64,000 bases of DNA. It comes from Rahnella woolbedingensis (GTDB taxonomy: Bacteria > Pseudomonadota > Gammaproteobacteria > Enterobacterales > Enterobacteriaceae). Below are positions 35,985 to 45,355 of this stretch, in pieces. The position numbers and the translations under genes are program-made. Where the stretch lies: assembly GCF_003602095.1 (NCBI RefSeq), contig NZ_RAHH01000020.1, positions 42,045 to 106,044 of the forward strand, in the 5' to 3' direction. The notes below the pieces were generated by a model that had not been told where the DNA came from, did not search any database, and saw nothing but the letters and a program-made list of their open reading frames with translations. Position 1 is the first letter of the stretch, and every line of letters starts with the position of its first letter.

Positions 35985-38501
35985 ATGAAGGCAAGATTTA
36001 TTATTTTTGGAATTTTAGCCGCGCTAAACACACAAACCTCTCAGGCAAGCTTCACGTCCGATGTCACTGCAGGGAGCATTGTAGAAAATGAAATTATTGA
36101 TGATTCTGAAAATGCTCAGAATGTGTTTGGCAGTGTAATCAACTCTACTATTAATAATGGTTCCCAACATGTATATGCAGGCGGAATCGTTAACGGGATA
36201 AATAACCTGGCAGGAATACAAACTGTCGATTACCTGGGGTTAATTGCTAATTCATCCCTTAATGGCACAGATGCCAATTTGCTTCTCAGTGGCAGCGCCA
36301 CGAATGTCACTATTAACGCCGGCACCATGGATATCCTCAATGGTGGCGTTGCGACGGATACGGTCGTCACCGGCAATAGTTCCGTGCTCAATAACCATTT
36401 TGGCGCAGATTATGATACGCACGTGAGCGCAGGCGGCGTACTCAATACCGGCTCTCTTAATGAACCCAATCAGATCAACACCGCGCAATCTTACAATGCC
36501 GTTATCGAAGATGGCGGAACGCAGAACGTTCAGAACGGCGGCATCAGCAATAGCACAGTCGTTGAGACAGGTGGGTCATTATACGTTCAGGCCAATTATC
36601 ATCCCGAAGACGCAAGCATTGGCGCTATTTCCGGCGTTGCTGATGACAGTATTGTTTATGGGAAAATGTATAACAGAGGCGGTATCGATAACGACACCGT
36701 GGTAAAAGATGGCGGTCAGTATATTTCCGGGTATGTTTTATCTACTGATGAGAACAATGAAAAAATTTCCACCTCCAATAATCTGCTGGTCGAACATGGC
36801 GGATATGCCCAGCTAGGCGGATATTCCGAGGTCAATAATATGACTGTGGCGGGCAACGCTGACAGTCGTGATCAAGCGACTCTTTACAACACAGTCATCG
36901 CATCGGATGGAACACTGACGGTCGAAGACAGTAGCAATGCGAATAATATTACCAATAACGGCCTCTTAAATATCAAGGGCGCAGATCATATTTCTCCTGT
37001 CATTTCAGGGGATATCCTGACGAATTCCGGCGCGACTACATTTGTCTGGGCCCACGCCGATACCTCCGCTGCTGATTTTACCGTGGCAGGTAATCTCTAC
37101 TTCGACGGCTCACATGATAAAGACATCACCGATTTTTCAACAAAACCGCAGAGTTATCAGGTTAACTCGCTGGATTTGCAGGATGGCAAAGTCTATCTGG
37201 ATCCTGAGAATTACAGCCAGCTCACCACCGGAACGCTGAGCGGTAACGGCGACTTTTACATTAATACCAGCATTGGTGAATCAAAAGGCAGCTTACTCAC
37301 TGTCACCGGCAGCGACAGCGGCGATTTCAATGTGTATGCCAAAGATTCAGGCGTCAGTCCGGCTGATGATACTCCGCTGCGCGTGGTCACGGCGACCGGC
37401 GGTACGGCTGAATTTACTCTTGCCAACAAAGGCGGCGTCGTGGATGCCGGGACGTATGAATATCACCTGATTGCAGACGGCGCCGGTAACTGGGATTTAT
37501 CGACGGGCGCCGAACCGCCAGCGCCACCTGATCCTGTCAATCCGGTAAACCCGGTCGATCCGGTAGACCCAACGCCACCGGCTCCGCCAAAACCGACGTA
37601 TACGCCGTCAACGTCTGCCGTGCTCTCCATGGCCGTTACTGCACCGATCATCAGCGACGTGGAAATGCATACCGTGCGTGACCGCATTGATGCAGTGCGC
37701 GATATCTCGCATGACCTGAACGTGTGGTCGCGTTACATCGGCAGCAAGCAAAGTGTGAATAACGATGCCGCCGGATTTGATATGAACCTGAATGGGGTCA
37801 TGCTCGGTGCGGATGCCAGCAAGGATTTCACCAGCAGCCATCTGACCGTCGGCGGCTTCGTCGGCTATACCAACAGTGACGTGGATTTCGACCGCGACGG
37901 TTCGGGTAACGTCGATTCCTGGTCCACCGGCGCTTACCTGAGCTGGATGAATAACAGCGGCTATTACGTTGACGGCATAGTAAAAGCCAACCGGTTCAGC
38001 GATGACGTGAATGCCAAAATGACCAGCGGTGAAAGAGCGGATGGCGATTACAACCAGAACGGCTTATCCGCGCATCTGGAAACCGGGAAATACTTCAGGT
38101 TTGATCAGTCCTTTGTCGCCCCTTACGTCGGCATTACCGGGTTTACGACGAATCACAGCAACTACACGCTTTCCAACGGCATGAAGGCCGATGTGGACAG
38201 CGTGGATTCGCTGGTCGCAGAAACGGGCGTCAATATCGGCACCACTTATACCGTGCGTTCGATAGAGCTGAAGCCTTACGTGAAACTCGCCGTAGCAGAC
38301 GAAATGGTCAGCGGTAACTCTGTGAAGGTCAACAACGACCAGCTGGAAGATGATATGTCCGGTGTGATGGGCATTTATGAAGCCGGTGTGAACTCGCAAA
38401 TCACCCAAAATGTGAACGTCGGCGCCAGCGTGCAGTACAACCATTCCGATAAGATGGAATCACCGTTTATCGTAAATGCTGGTTTTTCAGTGAAATTCTG
38501 A
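35985..38501 (+). CDS. AIDA-like autotransporter (type Va secretion)
   Basis: An 838-residue protein. A signal peptide of about 21 residues (to TQTSQA) is followed by a passenger of about 480 residues with irregular beta-helix repeats of the form V-x-x-GG-x-x-x-V-x-x-GG (VEDGGTQNVQNGGISNSTVV). A proline-rich spacer (PAPPDPVNPVNPVDPVDPTP, about 511-543) precedes a C-terminal beta-barrel of about 280 residues ending VNAGFSVKF with terminal Phe. This is the layout of AIDA-I/pertactin-type adhesins with a short passenger. No protease triad was noticed. Function is probably adhesion or aggregation; unproven. Confidence 0.87.
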   Translation: MKARFIIFGILAALNTQTSQASFTSDVTAGSIVENEIIDDSENAQNVFGSVINSTINNGSQHVYAGGIVNGINNLAGIQTVDYLGLIANSSLNGTDANLLLSGSATNVTINAGTMDILNGGVATDTVVTGNSSVLNNHFGADYDTHVSAGGVLNTGSLNEPNQINTAQSYNAVIEDGGTQNVQNGGISNSTVVETGGSLYVQANYHPEDASIGAISGVADDSIVYGKMYNRGGIDNDTVVKDGGQYISGYVLSTDENNEKISTSNNLLVEHGGYAQLGGYSEVNNMTVAGNADSRDQATLYNTVIASDGTLTVEDSSNANNITNNGLLNIKGADHISPVISGDILTNSGATTFVWAHADTSAADFTVAGNLYFDGSHDKDITDFSTKPQSYQVNSLDLQDGKVYLDPENYSQLTTGTLSGNGDFYINTSIGESKGSLLTVTGSDSGDFNVYAKDSGVSPADDTPLRVVTATGGTAEFTLANKGGVVDAGTYEYHLIADGAGNWDLSTGAEPPAPPDPVNPVNPVDPVDPTPPAPPKPTYTPSTSAVLSMAVTAPIISDVEMHTVRDRIDAVRDISHDLNVWSRYIGSKQSVNNDAAGFDMNLNGVMLGADASKDFTSSHLTVGGFVGYTNSDVDFDRDGSGNVDSWSTGAYLSWMNNSGYYVDGIVKANRFSDDVNAKMTSGERADGDYNQNGLSAHLETGKYFRFDQSFVAPYVGITGFTTNHSNYTLSNGMKADVDSVDSLVAETGVNIGTTYTVRSIELKPYVKLAVADEMVSGNSVKVNNDQLEDDMSGVMGIYEAGVNSQITQNVNVGASVQYNHSDKMESPFIVNAGFSVKF

Positions 38502-38521
38502 TCCGCGGTAGAACTCCAAAA

Positions 38522-38550
38522 AAATCCACGCAATGCGTGGATTTTTCTTT
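38522..38550 (+). terminator. Terminator of the autotransporter gene
   Basis: Stem AATCCACGC/GCGTGGATT (38523-38531 and 38535-38543) with loop AAT, with A-rich left flank and TTTTTCTTTT on the right. It is 21 bases after the stop and may work in both directions. Confidence 0.9.
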
Positions 38551-38591
38551 TCATGACCTCACCGGAGATAACGGTTTTCCCGCACTGATGT

Positions 38592-39551
38592 TTACGGTAC
38601 CAGGATAATTTTGCCGCTGAAACTGCGGGTTTCGAGCAGACGATGCGCATCAGCACCCGCCGATAAAGCAAACTGAGTCACCGGCGGAAGTGTCACCTTC
38701 CCTTCTTTAATCAGCGCAAACAAACGGTCTGCGCGACGCTGGCGCTCTTCACCAGAGACCAGATAAGTCCAGAGATCAGCCCCCAGTATGCCGTGCGAAT
38801 TCAGCTGAAGACGCGACGGGTCAAAAGCAGAAAGCGCCCCGCCAGACATACCGAACAACACTACCCGCCCGCCGTCTTTCAGGGAATCGAGGCTTTCAGT
38901 GAGCGTGGTACCGACCGAATCGAACACCACGTCACAACCGCCGTTCTGCCATTCCCTGACCTCTGTAGCCCAGGTCTCGTAACCGGCCGCGGCTTCTGCG
39001 CCAAGTTCAAGACAGGCAGCCTGCTTGTCCTGATTCGAGGCAACGGCAAAAGTGCGGATGCCCTGATGTTTCAGCATCTGCAACAATAACCGGCCAACAC
39101 CACCCGCTGCCGCAAGCACCGCGACGTGCATTCCTGCGCGCAAAGGCAACACATCGTGCACCAGATAATCGGCGGTCAGCCCCTGCAATAACACGGCCGC
39201 AGCGTCAGATTCTGATAACCATTCCGGCAGGCGGATAGCGTGTTCAACCGGCACGCGGATATGGCTGGCATGTGCCAGCGGAACATCGGCAAAACCGACC
39301 CGATCCCCGGCTTTCCAGCCTTTAACGTTTTCACCGACGGCAATCACCCGACCTGCGCCCTCATAACCGGCGATATAGGGTGAATGACCTGCCAGCGGGT
39401 ACCGCCCCTGCCGGCGATAAATGTCGGCGAAGTTCAGTCCGGCAGCGGTCACCGCCACCAGCAGTTCATCAGCCGCCGGAACCAGATCCGCAGATTCATG
39501 CATGTGTAACACATCTGCCGTACCTGTATTTTCAAAAACCAGTGCCTGCAT
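38592..39551 (-). CDS. NADPH:quinone reductase-like zinc-independent alcohol dehydrogenase family protein
   Basis: A 319-residue medium-chain dehydrogenase/reductase. The N-terminal catalytic fold shows GLNFADIYRRQGRYP and GYEGAGRVIAVGENVKGWKA. The Rossmann nucleotide loop is VLAAAGGVGRLLLQ (replacing GAAGGVG) near residue 146, and VVFDSVGTTLTESLDSLKDG follows. The cysteines that bind zinc in alcohol dehydrogenases are absent, as in quinone oxidoreductases. It is divergent from a LysR gene (138-base gap) that probably regulates it. Confidence 0.88.
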   Translation of the reverse strand: MQALVFENTGTADVLHMHESADLVPAADELLVAVTAAGLNFADIYRRQGRYPLAGHSPYIAGYEGAGRVIAVGENVKGWKAGDRVGFADVPLAHASHIRVPVEHAIRLPEWLSESDAAAVLLQGLTADYLVHDVLPLRAGMHVAVLAAAGGVGRLLLQMLKHQGIRTFAVASNQDKQAACLELGAEAAAGYETWATEVREWQNGGCDVVFDSVGTTLTESLDSLKDGGRVVLFGMSGGALSAFDPSRLQLNSHGILGADLWTYLVSGEERQRRADRLFALIKEGKVTLPPVTQFALSAGADAHRLLETRSFSGKIILVP

Positions 39552-39689
39552 TGCCGTTCCTTAAAATGAAATTTTACGATTATGGTGGCGATTATCGGCA
39601 TGCCGGGAGCGGAGATAAAGTGATGTCTGCTTTATTAATTCGATAATAAAAATTTATAATTCCTTTCTTTATTCTTACCGGACGAAACA

Positions 39690-40574
39690 ATGGATTACTT
39701 AAAGTGCATTGAATCATTCATCAGCGCGACAGAGTCCGGCAGTTTTACCGCCGCCGCCGATAAGCTGGGCATCACGCCGGCGATGGTGGGCAAACATATC
39801 CAGATGCTGGAAAAACGCACCGGCTGCGTACTGATCAACCGTACGACACGGCGTCAGGGACTGACAGAAGCCGGGCACCGCTTTTATCTGTATGGCGTGC
39901 AGATCCTTGCGACCATCGAAGATGCTGATTCACTGGCGCGGCATCTCAACGAAGAAGTCACCGGCCTGTTGCGTATCAGCGCACCGGTCTCGTTCGGGCA
40001 ACGGATCCTGACGCCGATATTGTCGACCTTTTTGCAACGTTTTCCCGCCGTGAATGCCTGTCTGGTGCTGAGCGACCGGCGGGTGGATATGATTGAGGAA
40101 CGCTTCCAGATAGCCATCCGCATTGGCAACTTGCAGGATGAAGGCTATATCGCCGTCCCGCTTCCGCCCTATGAAATGGTACTGGCGGCGTCGCCTGCTT
40201 ATCTGGATAAACACGGAACGCCTGAGGATCCGGCTGATTTATCCGGCCACAACTGCATCAGTTTCAGCCAGTGGCGCGCCGACCATCTCTGGCCGCTGAA
40301 CGGACCGCAGGGACTGGTTGACGCACAGGTTTCCCCGAGGCTCACCGTCGATTCCGGCGAAGCTATCCGTCAGGCCGCCTTATCCGGTCTTGGGATCGTC
40401 ATGCATTCTTGCGTGATGTTGCAGGAAGATATCGACGCCGGAAGACTGCGCCGTGTGCTACCTGATTACGCGCCGGTTCCCAGACCCATGCACCTGCTGC
40501 GACTTCCCAACCGCCCTGCGCCTCTGGTGTCCGTCTTCTTTGAGCACTTTATGGAAGAGCTGGCTAAGTGTTGA
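39690..40574 (+). CDS. LysR family transcriptional regulator
   Basis: A 294-residue LysR protein. The winged helix-turn-helix is FISATESGSFTAAADKLGIT through RTTRRQGLTEAGHRFY; the effector domain begins near residue 90 (GLLRISAPVSFGQRILTPIL). It starts MDYLKCIESFISATES. The closest style is the CrgA/AaeR-like LysR subgroup that controls adjacent redox enzymes. Divergent arrangement makes the quinone-reductase-like gene the likely target. Confidence 0.88.
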   Translation: MDYLKCIESFISATESGSFTAAADKLGITPAMVGKHIQMLEKRTGCVLINRTTRRQGLTEAGHRFYLYGVQILATIEDADSLARHLNEEVTGLLRISAPVSFGQRILTPILSTFLQRFPAVNACLVLSDRRVDMIEERFQIAIRIGNLQDEGYIAVPLPPYEMVLAASPAYLDKHGTPEDPADLSGHNCISFSQWRADHLWPLNGPQGLVDAQVSPRLTVDSGEAIRQAALSGLGIVMHSCVMLQEDIDAGRLRRVLPDYAPVPRPMHLLRLPNRPAPLVSVFFEHFMEELAKC

Positions 40575-40676
40575 AAATGGTGCGGGATCTTATTGAGTCC
40601 AGGGCTCAAATCCATAAAACTGCGGTGCGGGATCATGCGAATATTCACGCCTAATACACCTCCACGGAAATAAAAA

Positions 40677-41315
40677 ATGACGACCTTAAATGAACGACTG
40701 GAATGGCGCTACGCCACCAAAAAATTTGATGCAACCAAAACTGTAGAAACTGAAAAACTGGAACGTATTCTCGAAGCCGTTCGTCTGGCACCGACATCCA
40801 GCGGCCTGCAACCGTTCGAACTGTTTGTCATCACCAATCCGGATATCCGCGCCAAAATCCGCACCGTTTCCTGGGATCAGGCGCAGGTTACCGACTGTTC
40901 GCATCTGCTGGTATTTGCTGCGTGGGATGACATCACGCCAGAACGTGTGAATATGATGTTTGATCTGACCAACGACATCCGTGGTTTTAAAAACGAAGGC
41001 TGGGAAAACTACCGCCAGATGCTGCTGGGCATCGTCGCAGATCGCGGCACTGAAGCAAATTATCAGGCTGCTGCACGTCAGGCCTACATCGGTCTGGGCG
41101 CAGCGCTGATCGCTGCCGCCTTTGAAGAAGTCGATGCCACCCCGATGGAAGGTTTTGATCCCGTTGCCGTCGATGAAATCCTCGGCCTGAAAGAGAAAAA
41201 CTTACGCAGCGTGGTCATACTGCCGCTGGGCTATCGTGCACACGAGGGTGACTGGCTGGTTAACCTGAAGAAAGTTCGCCGCAGCCGCGAGAACTTCGTG
41301 ACTGAAATAAAATAA
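40677..41315 (+). CDS. NAD(P)H-dependent nitroreductase family oxidoreductase
   Basis: A 212-residue FMN enzyme of the NfsB/nitroreductase family. Typical blocks are ERLEWRYATKKFDATKTV, RLAPTSSGLQPFELFVI (FMN phosphate region), QAYIGLGAALIAAAFEEVDA and VVILPLGYRAHEGDW. E. coli NfsB has 217 residues. It stands alone, 102 bases after the LysR stop, with its own terminator. The physiological substrate is unknown; quinones or nitroaromatics are typical. Confidence 0.88.
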   Translation: MTTLNERLEWRYATKKFDATKTVETEKLERILEAVRLAPTSSGLQPFELFVITNPDIRAKIRTVSWDQAQVTDCSHLLVFAAWDDITPERVNMMFDLTNDIRGFKNEGWENYRQMLLGIVADRGTEANYQAAARQAYIGLGAALIAAAFEEVDATPMEGFDPVAVDEILGLKEKNLRSVVILPLGYRAHEGDWLVNLKKVRRSRENFVTEIK

Positions 41316-41356
41316 CTGACATCAGGTGACGGCTATAACGTCATCCGCATGTCAGA

Positions 41357-41384
41357 AAGTCCACGCCACGGCGTGGACTTTTTT
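41357..41384 (+). terminator. Terminator of the nitroreductase gene
   Basis: Stem AGTCCACGC/GCGTGGACT with loop CACG (41358-41379), preceded by AA and followed by TTTTTT. It is another member of the CCACGC/GCGTGG family. Confidence 0.9.
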
Positions 41385-41494
41385 ATCTACTGAATCGCTA
41401 TCCCTATGCTCGGTGTCAGTACCGTCATAAATATTGTGCATGACAACCCGGCACGTTCTGTGCAGGATGAGTTTTTTCTTTCCGGGGATCATTC

Positions 41495-42346
41495 ATGAGC
41501 GCAAAAACGGCATCGCTGGAAAGCCGTATCCGGCAACAATGGGATCAGCTTTCGTTGCACGAACAACGTTTGGCCGATGTTCTGTTAGCCGCGCCGGGTC
41601 AGTTAGCGATGAATACCGCGACGGAACTGGCACAAAGCGCGGGCGTATCCAAGGCCACGGCCACGCGGTTCTTTCGCCATATCGGTTATGAAAGCTACGA
41701 CGCAGCACGCCGTCAGGCGCGTGAAATGCAAAACAGCGGTTCGCCGTTGTATCTTCAGGCAGCGCCCAGCGCTTCCCCCTTCGGTACGCTGATACAAAAT
41801 CATCTGGAAAAAGAGATTGCCAGCCTGGTGAATACCTACCGTTCACTGGAAGACGACCAGCTGGAAGCCTGCGTGGAGGCCATCGCAGGTGCCAGACGCG
41901 TAATCGTGATGGGCTGGCGTCACAGCCAGACAATCGCCATGCTGATATACCGTGACCTGATCCACATCCACCCCGATGTACGTCTGCTGCCGCGTGCCGG
42001 TGATTCGCTGGCGGAACATCTGGCCGCCCTCGGCCCGCAGGATGTCGTTATCTGCGTCGGACTGCGCCGCCGGATGCCGGCACTGGAAACCGCCATGAGC
42101 GCGCTGGCCGAAATGCAGGTGCCGATGCTGTATATCTCCGATGTATTAGCGGGTAAACCGGCCAAATATGCTAACTGGGTATTGCGTTGCCACACCGACG
42201 TAAATCTGATTTTCGACAGCACCGTGGCGCTTTCCGGCGTTTGTAACCTGCTCTGTTCGCTGGTTGCCCGCAGCATGGGAAAAACCGGCAGCTACCATCT
42301 TGCCTCCATCGAAACCCTGCACCAGAGCCTCGAAGAGCTGGAGTGA
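41495..42346 (+). CDS. MurR/RpiR family transcriptional regulator with SIS domain
   Basis: A 283-residue regulator. An N-terminal RpiR-type helix-turn-helix (LAMNTATELAQSAGVSKATA, TRFFRHIGYESYDAARRQAR) covers about residues 1-78; a SIS sugar-phosphate-type domain covers about 125-260 (GARRVIVMGWRHSQTIAMLI, DVVICVGLRRRMPAL). Members near DUF1989 and amino-acid ABC genes occur in many proteobacteria. It lies 251 bases before the binding-protein gene, with a palindrome between. A GC hairpin TGCGCCA/TGGCGCA without T-tract (42347-42363) directly follows its stop. Confidence 0.87.
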   Translation: MSAKTASLESRIRQQWDQLSLHEQRLADVLLAAPGQLAMNTATELAQSAGVSKATATRFFRHIGYESYDAARRQAREMQNSGSPLYLQAAPSASPFGTLIQNHLEKEIASLVNTYRSLEDDQLEACVEAIAGARRVIVMGWRHSQTIAMLIYRDLIHIHPDVRLLPRAGDSLAEHLAALGPQDVVICVGLRRRMPALETAMSALAEMQVPMLYISDVLAGKPAKYANWVLRCHTDVNLIFDSTVALSGVCNLLCSLVARSMGKTGSYHLASIETLHQSLEELE

Positions 42347-42462
42347 TGCGCCACACTGGCGCACCCCCTCAACATTGCATCCCCAAATCAGTGCAGCGGC
42401 AGACATTCCTGCCGCTTTACTCTTCCCGCTTGTGAAATGAATGAAATTAAAATAACAAAATA

Positions 42463-42478
42463 AGAAACAATTGTTTCT
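42463..42478. promoter_or_regulatory. 16-bp perfect palindrome before the ABC/DUF1989 operon
   Basis: AGAAACAATTGTTTCT is a perfect self-complementary palindrome, with a T/A pair at 42461/42480 after one mismatch. It lies about 120 bases before the binding-protein ATG and is the most symmetric site of the gap. It is the best operator candidate for the RpiR-type regulator encoded just upstream. Confidence 0.6.
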
Positions 42479-42597
42479 CATTGATTACTGGAGAAAAAAA
42501 CGTTTCCTGCCCTATTCCACCTGCGACTGATTAAAAAAGTGGCATGGAAACTGCTCTGAGGTTAGTGACATTTCACCAACACCAGGGAAACACCATA

Positions 42598-43434
42598 ATG
42601 AAAAAAATAGCATTGCTGATCGCAGCTTTAGTCACTGTTGGCGCGGCTACCACGGCACAGGCTGACACGCTGTCAGACATTAAAAGCAGCGGCAAAATTA
42701 CCGTCGGTATCGACCCGACTTTTCCTCCTTATGAGTTCACCAACGATAAAGGCGAGATCACTGGTTACAGTGTGGCGATCATGCAATCGTTCGCTAAAGA
42801 TCTGGGCGTGAAACTGGAATTTCAGAAAACCGCTTTCAGCGGCATTCTGCCAGGCCTGATTTCCGGCTCTTTCAATGCGGAAGGTTCTTCCCTTAACGTC
42901 ACCGCCGAGCGCGCCAAAAAAGTGCTTTTCACGGTGCCTTACAGCAAAACCGTTAACGGCGTGCTGGTGCGTGAAAGCGATGTCAAAAAATTCAGCGGCA
43001 AAACCCTGTCCCCGGACCAGCTGTCCGGCCTGAGCGGTGCGGTGAAAAGTGCCAGCGTGCCGGAGCAGTTGCTGAAAGGCTTTAACGAGACGCTGACCCA
43101 AGAAGGCAAAAAGCCGATCACGATTATCAGCGTCGATACACTGGATCAGACCGTTAGTACGCTGATGACCAAACGCGCCGACTTCGTGTTTGACGATATT
43201 TCCGTGCTCGCGCCGATCGTTAAAAAATATCCGAACAAAGTGGCGCAGGTCGGCGAAGCCGGTCCGTCACAGTGGATGGCGTGGGCCACACGCAAAGACG
43301 ATACCCGTCTGAACAAGGCCATCAGTGAACATATTCTGGCGATGCAGAAAGACGGCGAACTCACCACGCTGCAAAAACAATATCTCGGCACCACCTTTAC
43401 CGTGCCCGCCAGCGATTTCATTCCCCAGGAGTAA
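42598..43434 (+). CDS. Amino-acid-type ABC transporter substrate-binding protein
   Basis: A 278-residue periplasmic binding protein of the SBP_bac_3 family. The signal peptide MKKIALLIAALVTVGAATTA is cleaved after AQA (residue 22). The mature part begins DTLSDIKSSGKITVGIDPTF and has PPYEFTNDKGEITGYSVAIM, GLISGSFNAEGSSLNVTAER and DFVFDDISVLAPIVKKYP. The usual Asp of DxxxAGxxxT-type amino-acid binders is changed around SFNAEGSSLN, so the ligand may not be a standard amino acid. It starts an operon with DUF1989 and permease genes; the next start is 3 bases after its stop. Confidence 0.87.
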   Translation: MKKIALLIAALVTVGAATTAQADTLSDIKSSGKITVGIDPTFPPYEFTNDKGEITGYSVAIMQSFAKDLGVKLEFQKTAFSGILPGLISGSFNAEGSSLNVTAERAKKVLFTVPYSKTVNGVLVRESDVKKFSGKTLSPDQLSGLSGAVKSASVPEQLLKGFNETLTQEGKKPITIISVDTLDQTVSTLMTKRADFVFDDISVLAPIVKKYPNKVAQVGEAGPSQWMAWATRKDDTRLNKAISEHILAMQKDGELTTLQKQYLGTTFTVPASDFIPQE

Positions 43435-43437
43435 GTT

Positions 43438-44067
43438 ATGTGCCAATCCCTGCTGACGGTGCCCGCCGGTCATGGCAAAACATTTATCGTGAATAAAGGG
43501 CAATTTATTACCGTCATTGATGCCGAAGGTCAGCAAGCCGCCGATTTTGTGGCCGTGAATGCCACTGATCTGAATGAAAAACTGTCGCCGGTGCATACGC
43601 GTCAGCATCTGCGCTCGCTGTTCTTCAAACCGGGAGACGCGCTGTGGTCGAGTGAAAACCGCCCGATGTTGCGTATCGTCGCCGACACCATTGGCATTCA
43701 TGACGCTAATGTTCCGGCCTGTGACCGCACGCGTTTCAGTATCGATTTTGGTGTGGAAGGCCACCGGAACTGCGTCGATAACCTGCTCGAAGGCATGAAG
43801 GCGCACGGTGTGACCTATTTCAGTTTGCCGGAGCCGTTCAACCTGTTCCAGAACGGGCCTGTCACTGCCGATGGCCGTATGGAAGTGACCGATCCGAACA
43901 GCAAAGCCGGTGACTGCATTGTGTTTGAGGCGCTGTGTGACCTGGTTTGCGCGGTGTCATCCTGCCCTCAGGACATCATTCCCGGCAACGGTTTGCAGGT
44001 GACGCCGGTCAATATTCAGGTCAGCAACCATTATCACGCGGAGGTTCCACATGCTGTTAATGCGTGA
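43438..44067 (+). CDS. DUF1989 (urea carboxylase-associated) protein, first paralogue
   Basis: A 209-residue DUF1989 protein with the conserved motifs HRNC (109-112, in VEGHRNCVDNLLEGM) and CPQD (176-179, in VSSCPQDIIPGNG). DUF1989 proteins were annotated as urea carboxylase-associated; a CgdA/CgdB pair has been shown to act as carboxyguanidine deiminase. No guanidine or urea carboxylase gene is in this window, so the substrate here is likely different. It overlaps the next DUF1989 gene by 17 bases. Confidence 0.85.
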   Translation: MCQSLLTVPAGHGKTFIVNKGQFITVIDAEGQQAADFVAVNATDLNEKLSPVHTRQHLRSLFFKPGDALWSSENRPMLRIVADTIGIHDANVPACDRTRFSIDFGVEGHRNCVDNLLEGMKAHGVTYFSLPEPFNLFQNGPVTADGRMEVTDPNSKAGDCIVFEALCDLVCAVSSCPQDIIPGNGLQVTPVNIQVSNHYHAEVPHAVNA

Positions 44068-44698
44068 GGCCTGGGCCGAGAACGAAGTCCGTCCGCTGGC
44101 AGCGCCGGTGGACATCAAAGCCTGTGAAACGGGCTCTATCCGCGTACTGCGCGGCCAGTTGCTGCGCATTACAGCGGCGGGTGAAGGCGCGGTAGCCTCA
44201 CTGTTTGGTTTCAGCCTGAGTGACCCCGCCGTCTGGCTATCGGTGCATCACACCCGCGTATTCAGCAACAGCTATTTGCTGGGTTCCGGGATGCGTCTGG
44301 TGAATAACCGCCGTCGTCCGGTGATGGTGCTGGGCAAAGACAGCGTGAAACGCCACGACCTGCTGCTGCCGGGATCAACCACCGCGTGGCTGGCAGAGCG
44401 CGGTTATCAGGGTGACGGCTGCATCGAGTCAGTCAGCGCCGAACTGATGCGCCTCGGCATGAAAGTGCCGAAACTGCCGGATCCTATCAATCTGTTTATG
44501 CATGTCCGGCTGACGCGTGAAGGAGATATCTTACCGGAAACCAACCGCACTCAGGCGGGTGACAGCATCACTTGTCGCGTGGTCACTGACACCCTGTTTG
44601 TCGTTTCCGCCTGCTGTACGGGCATTGAGGGCAACGATAAACCCGCTCCGCTGCGCCTTTCGGTAGCGGAAAACCTGTCGGCATTTGGCGAGGAGTAA
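44051..44698 (+). CDS. DUF1989 protein, second and divergent paralogue
   Basis: A 215-residue member of the same family recognisable by PDPINLFMHVRLTREGDILP, AGDSITCRVVTDTLFVVSAC and similar length. The family motifs are degraded: HRNC is GDGC (121-124) and CPQD is CCTG (188-191). A pair of one intact and one degenerate DUF1989 subunit suggests a heteromeric enzyme, as described for CgdAB; this is inference. The 17-base overlap with the first paralogue supports coupled translation in fixed ratio. Confidence 0.78.
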   Translation: MLLMREAWAENEVRPLAAPVDIKACETGSIRVLRGQLLRITAAGEGAVASLFGFSLSDPAVWLSVHHTRVFSNSYLLGSGMRLVNNRRRPVMVLGKDSVKRHDLLLPGSTTAWLAERGYQGDGCIESVSAELMRLGMKVPKLPDPINLFMHVRLTREGDILPETNRTQAGDSITCRVVTDTLFVVSACCTGIEGNDKPAPLRLSVAENLSAFGEE

Positions 44699-44701
44699 CG
44701 C

Positions 44702-45355
44702 ATGTTGGGGCTGGATGAACAGGTGATTGTGGCACTTCCCGAATTAGGGCACGGCCTGCTGATGACGCTGACACTGACCGTACTCGCGGCTCTGCTGAGC
44801 CTGATAGGCGGGCAAATCATCTGCTTTCTCCAGTTGCGTAATGTCTGGCTGTGGTGCGCCATCGGGCGGCTGTATGTCAGTCTGATGCGCGGCACACCGG
44901 CCATCGTGCAGCTTTTCGTGGTGTTTTTCACCCTTCCGCGCCTGGGTCTTGGCGGTCAGCCGATGCTGGCAGCGGTACTGGCGATTGGCCTGAACAGCGG
45001 CGCATACGTCGCGGAAATCTTACGGGTTAATCAGAGTCTGGTGACGCGCGGACAACGCGAAGCCGCCCGCACGCTGGGGCTGAACCGCTGGCTGACGTGG
45101 TGGTACGTCATTAATCCGCAAGTGATCCGCGCCAGCTTGCCCATGCTGGTCAATGAGTTCACGATTTTGCTAAAAACCACGCCGCTGGCGTCCGTTGTGG
45201 CGCTGACCGAACTGACTTACGCCGGGCAAATCGTGATCGCCCGCACCTACGACGCCACGCAGGTCTTGCTGCTGGTCTCAGCCGGATACCTGCTGATCGC
45301 CCTGCCGCTCATCAGCGCGGTGCGTCATCTGCAGGCAAAACGGAGGGCGGCGTAA
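44702..45355 (+). CDS. Amino-acid-type ABC transporter permease, first subunit
   Basis: A 217-residue HisM/GlnP-type permease with about five membrane segments. It has the family start LGHGLLMTLTLTVLAALLSL, LYVSLMRGTPAIVQLFVVFF and the coupling motif REAARTLGLNRWLTWWYVINPQ near residue 120. It pairs with the next gene, whose start overlaps its stop by one base (TAATG), to form the translocation channel. Confidence 0.88.
   Translation: MLGLDEQVIVALPELGHGLLMTLTLTVLAALLSLIGGQIICFLQLRNVWLWCAIGRLYVSLMRGTPAIVQLFVVFFTLPRLGLGGQPMLAAVLAIGLNSGAYVAEILRVNQSLVTRGQREAARTLGLNRWLTWWYVINPQVIRASLPMLVNEFTILLKTTPLASVVALTELTYAGQIVIARTYDATQVLLLVSAGYLLIALPLISAVRHLQAKRRAA

Noticed and set aside
42347..42363. GC hairpin after the RpiR gene as a terminator
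   Set aside because: The stem is followed by CCCCCTC rather than T residues, so it is mentioned only as a hairpin.
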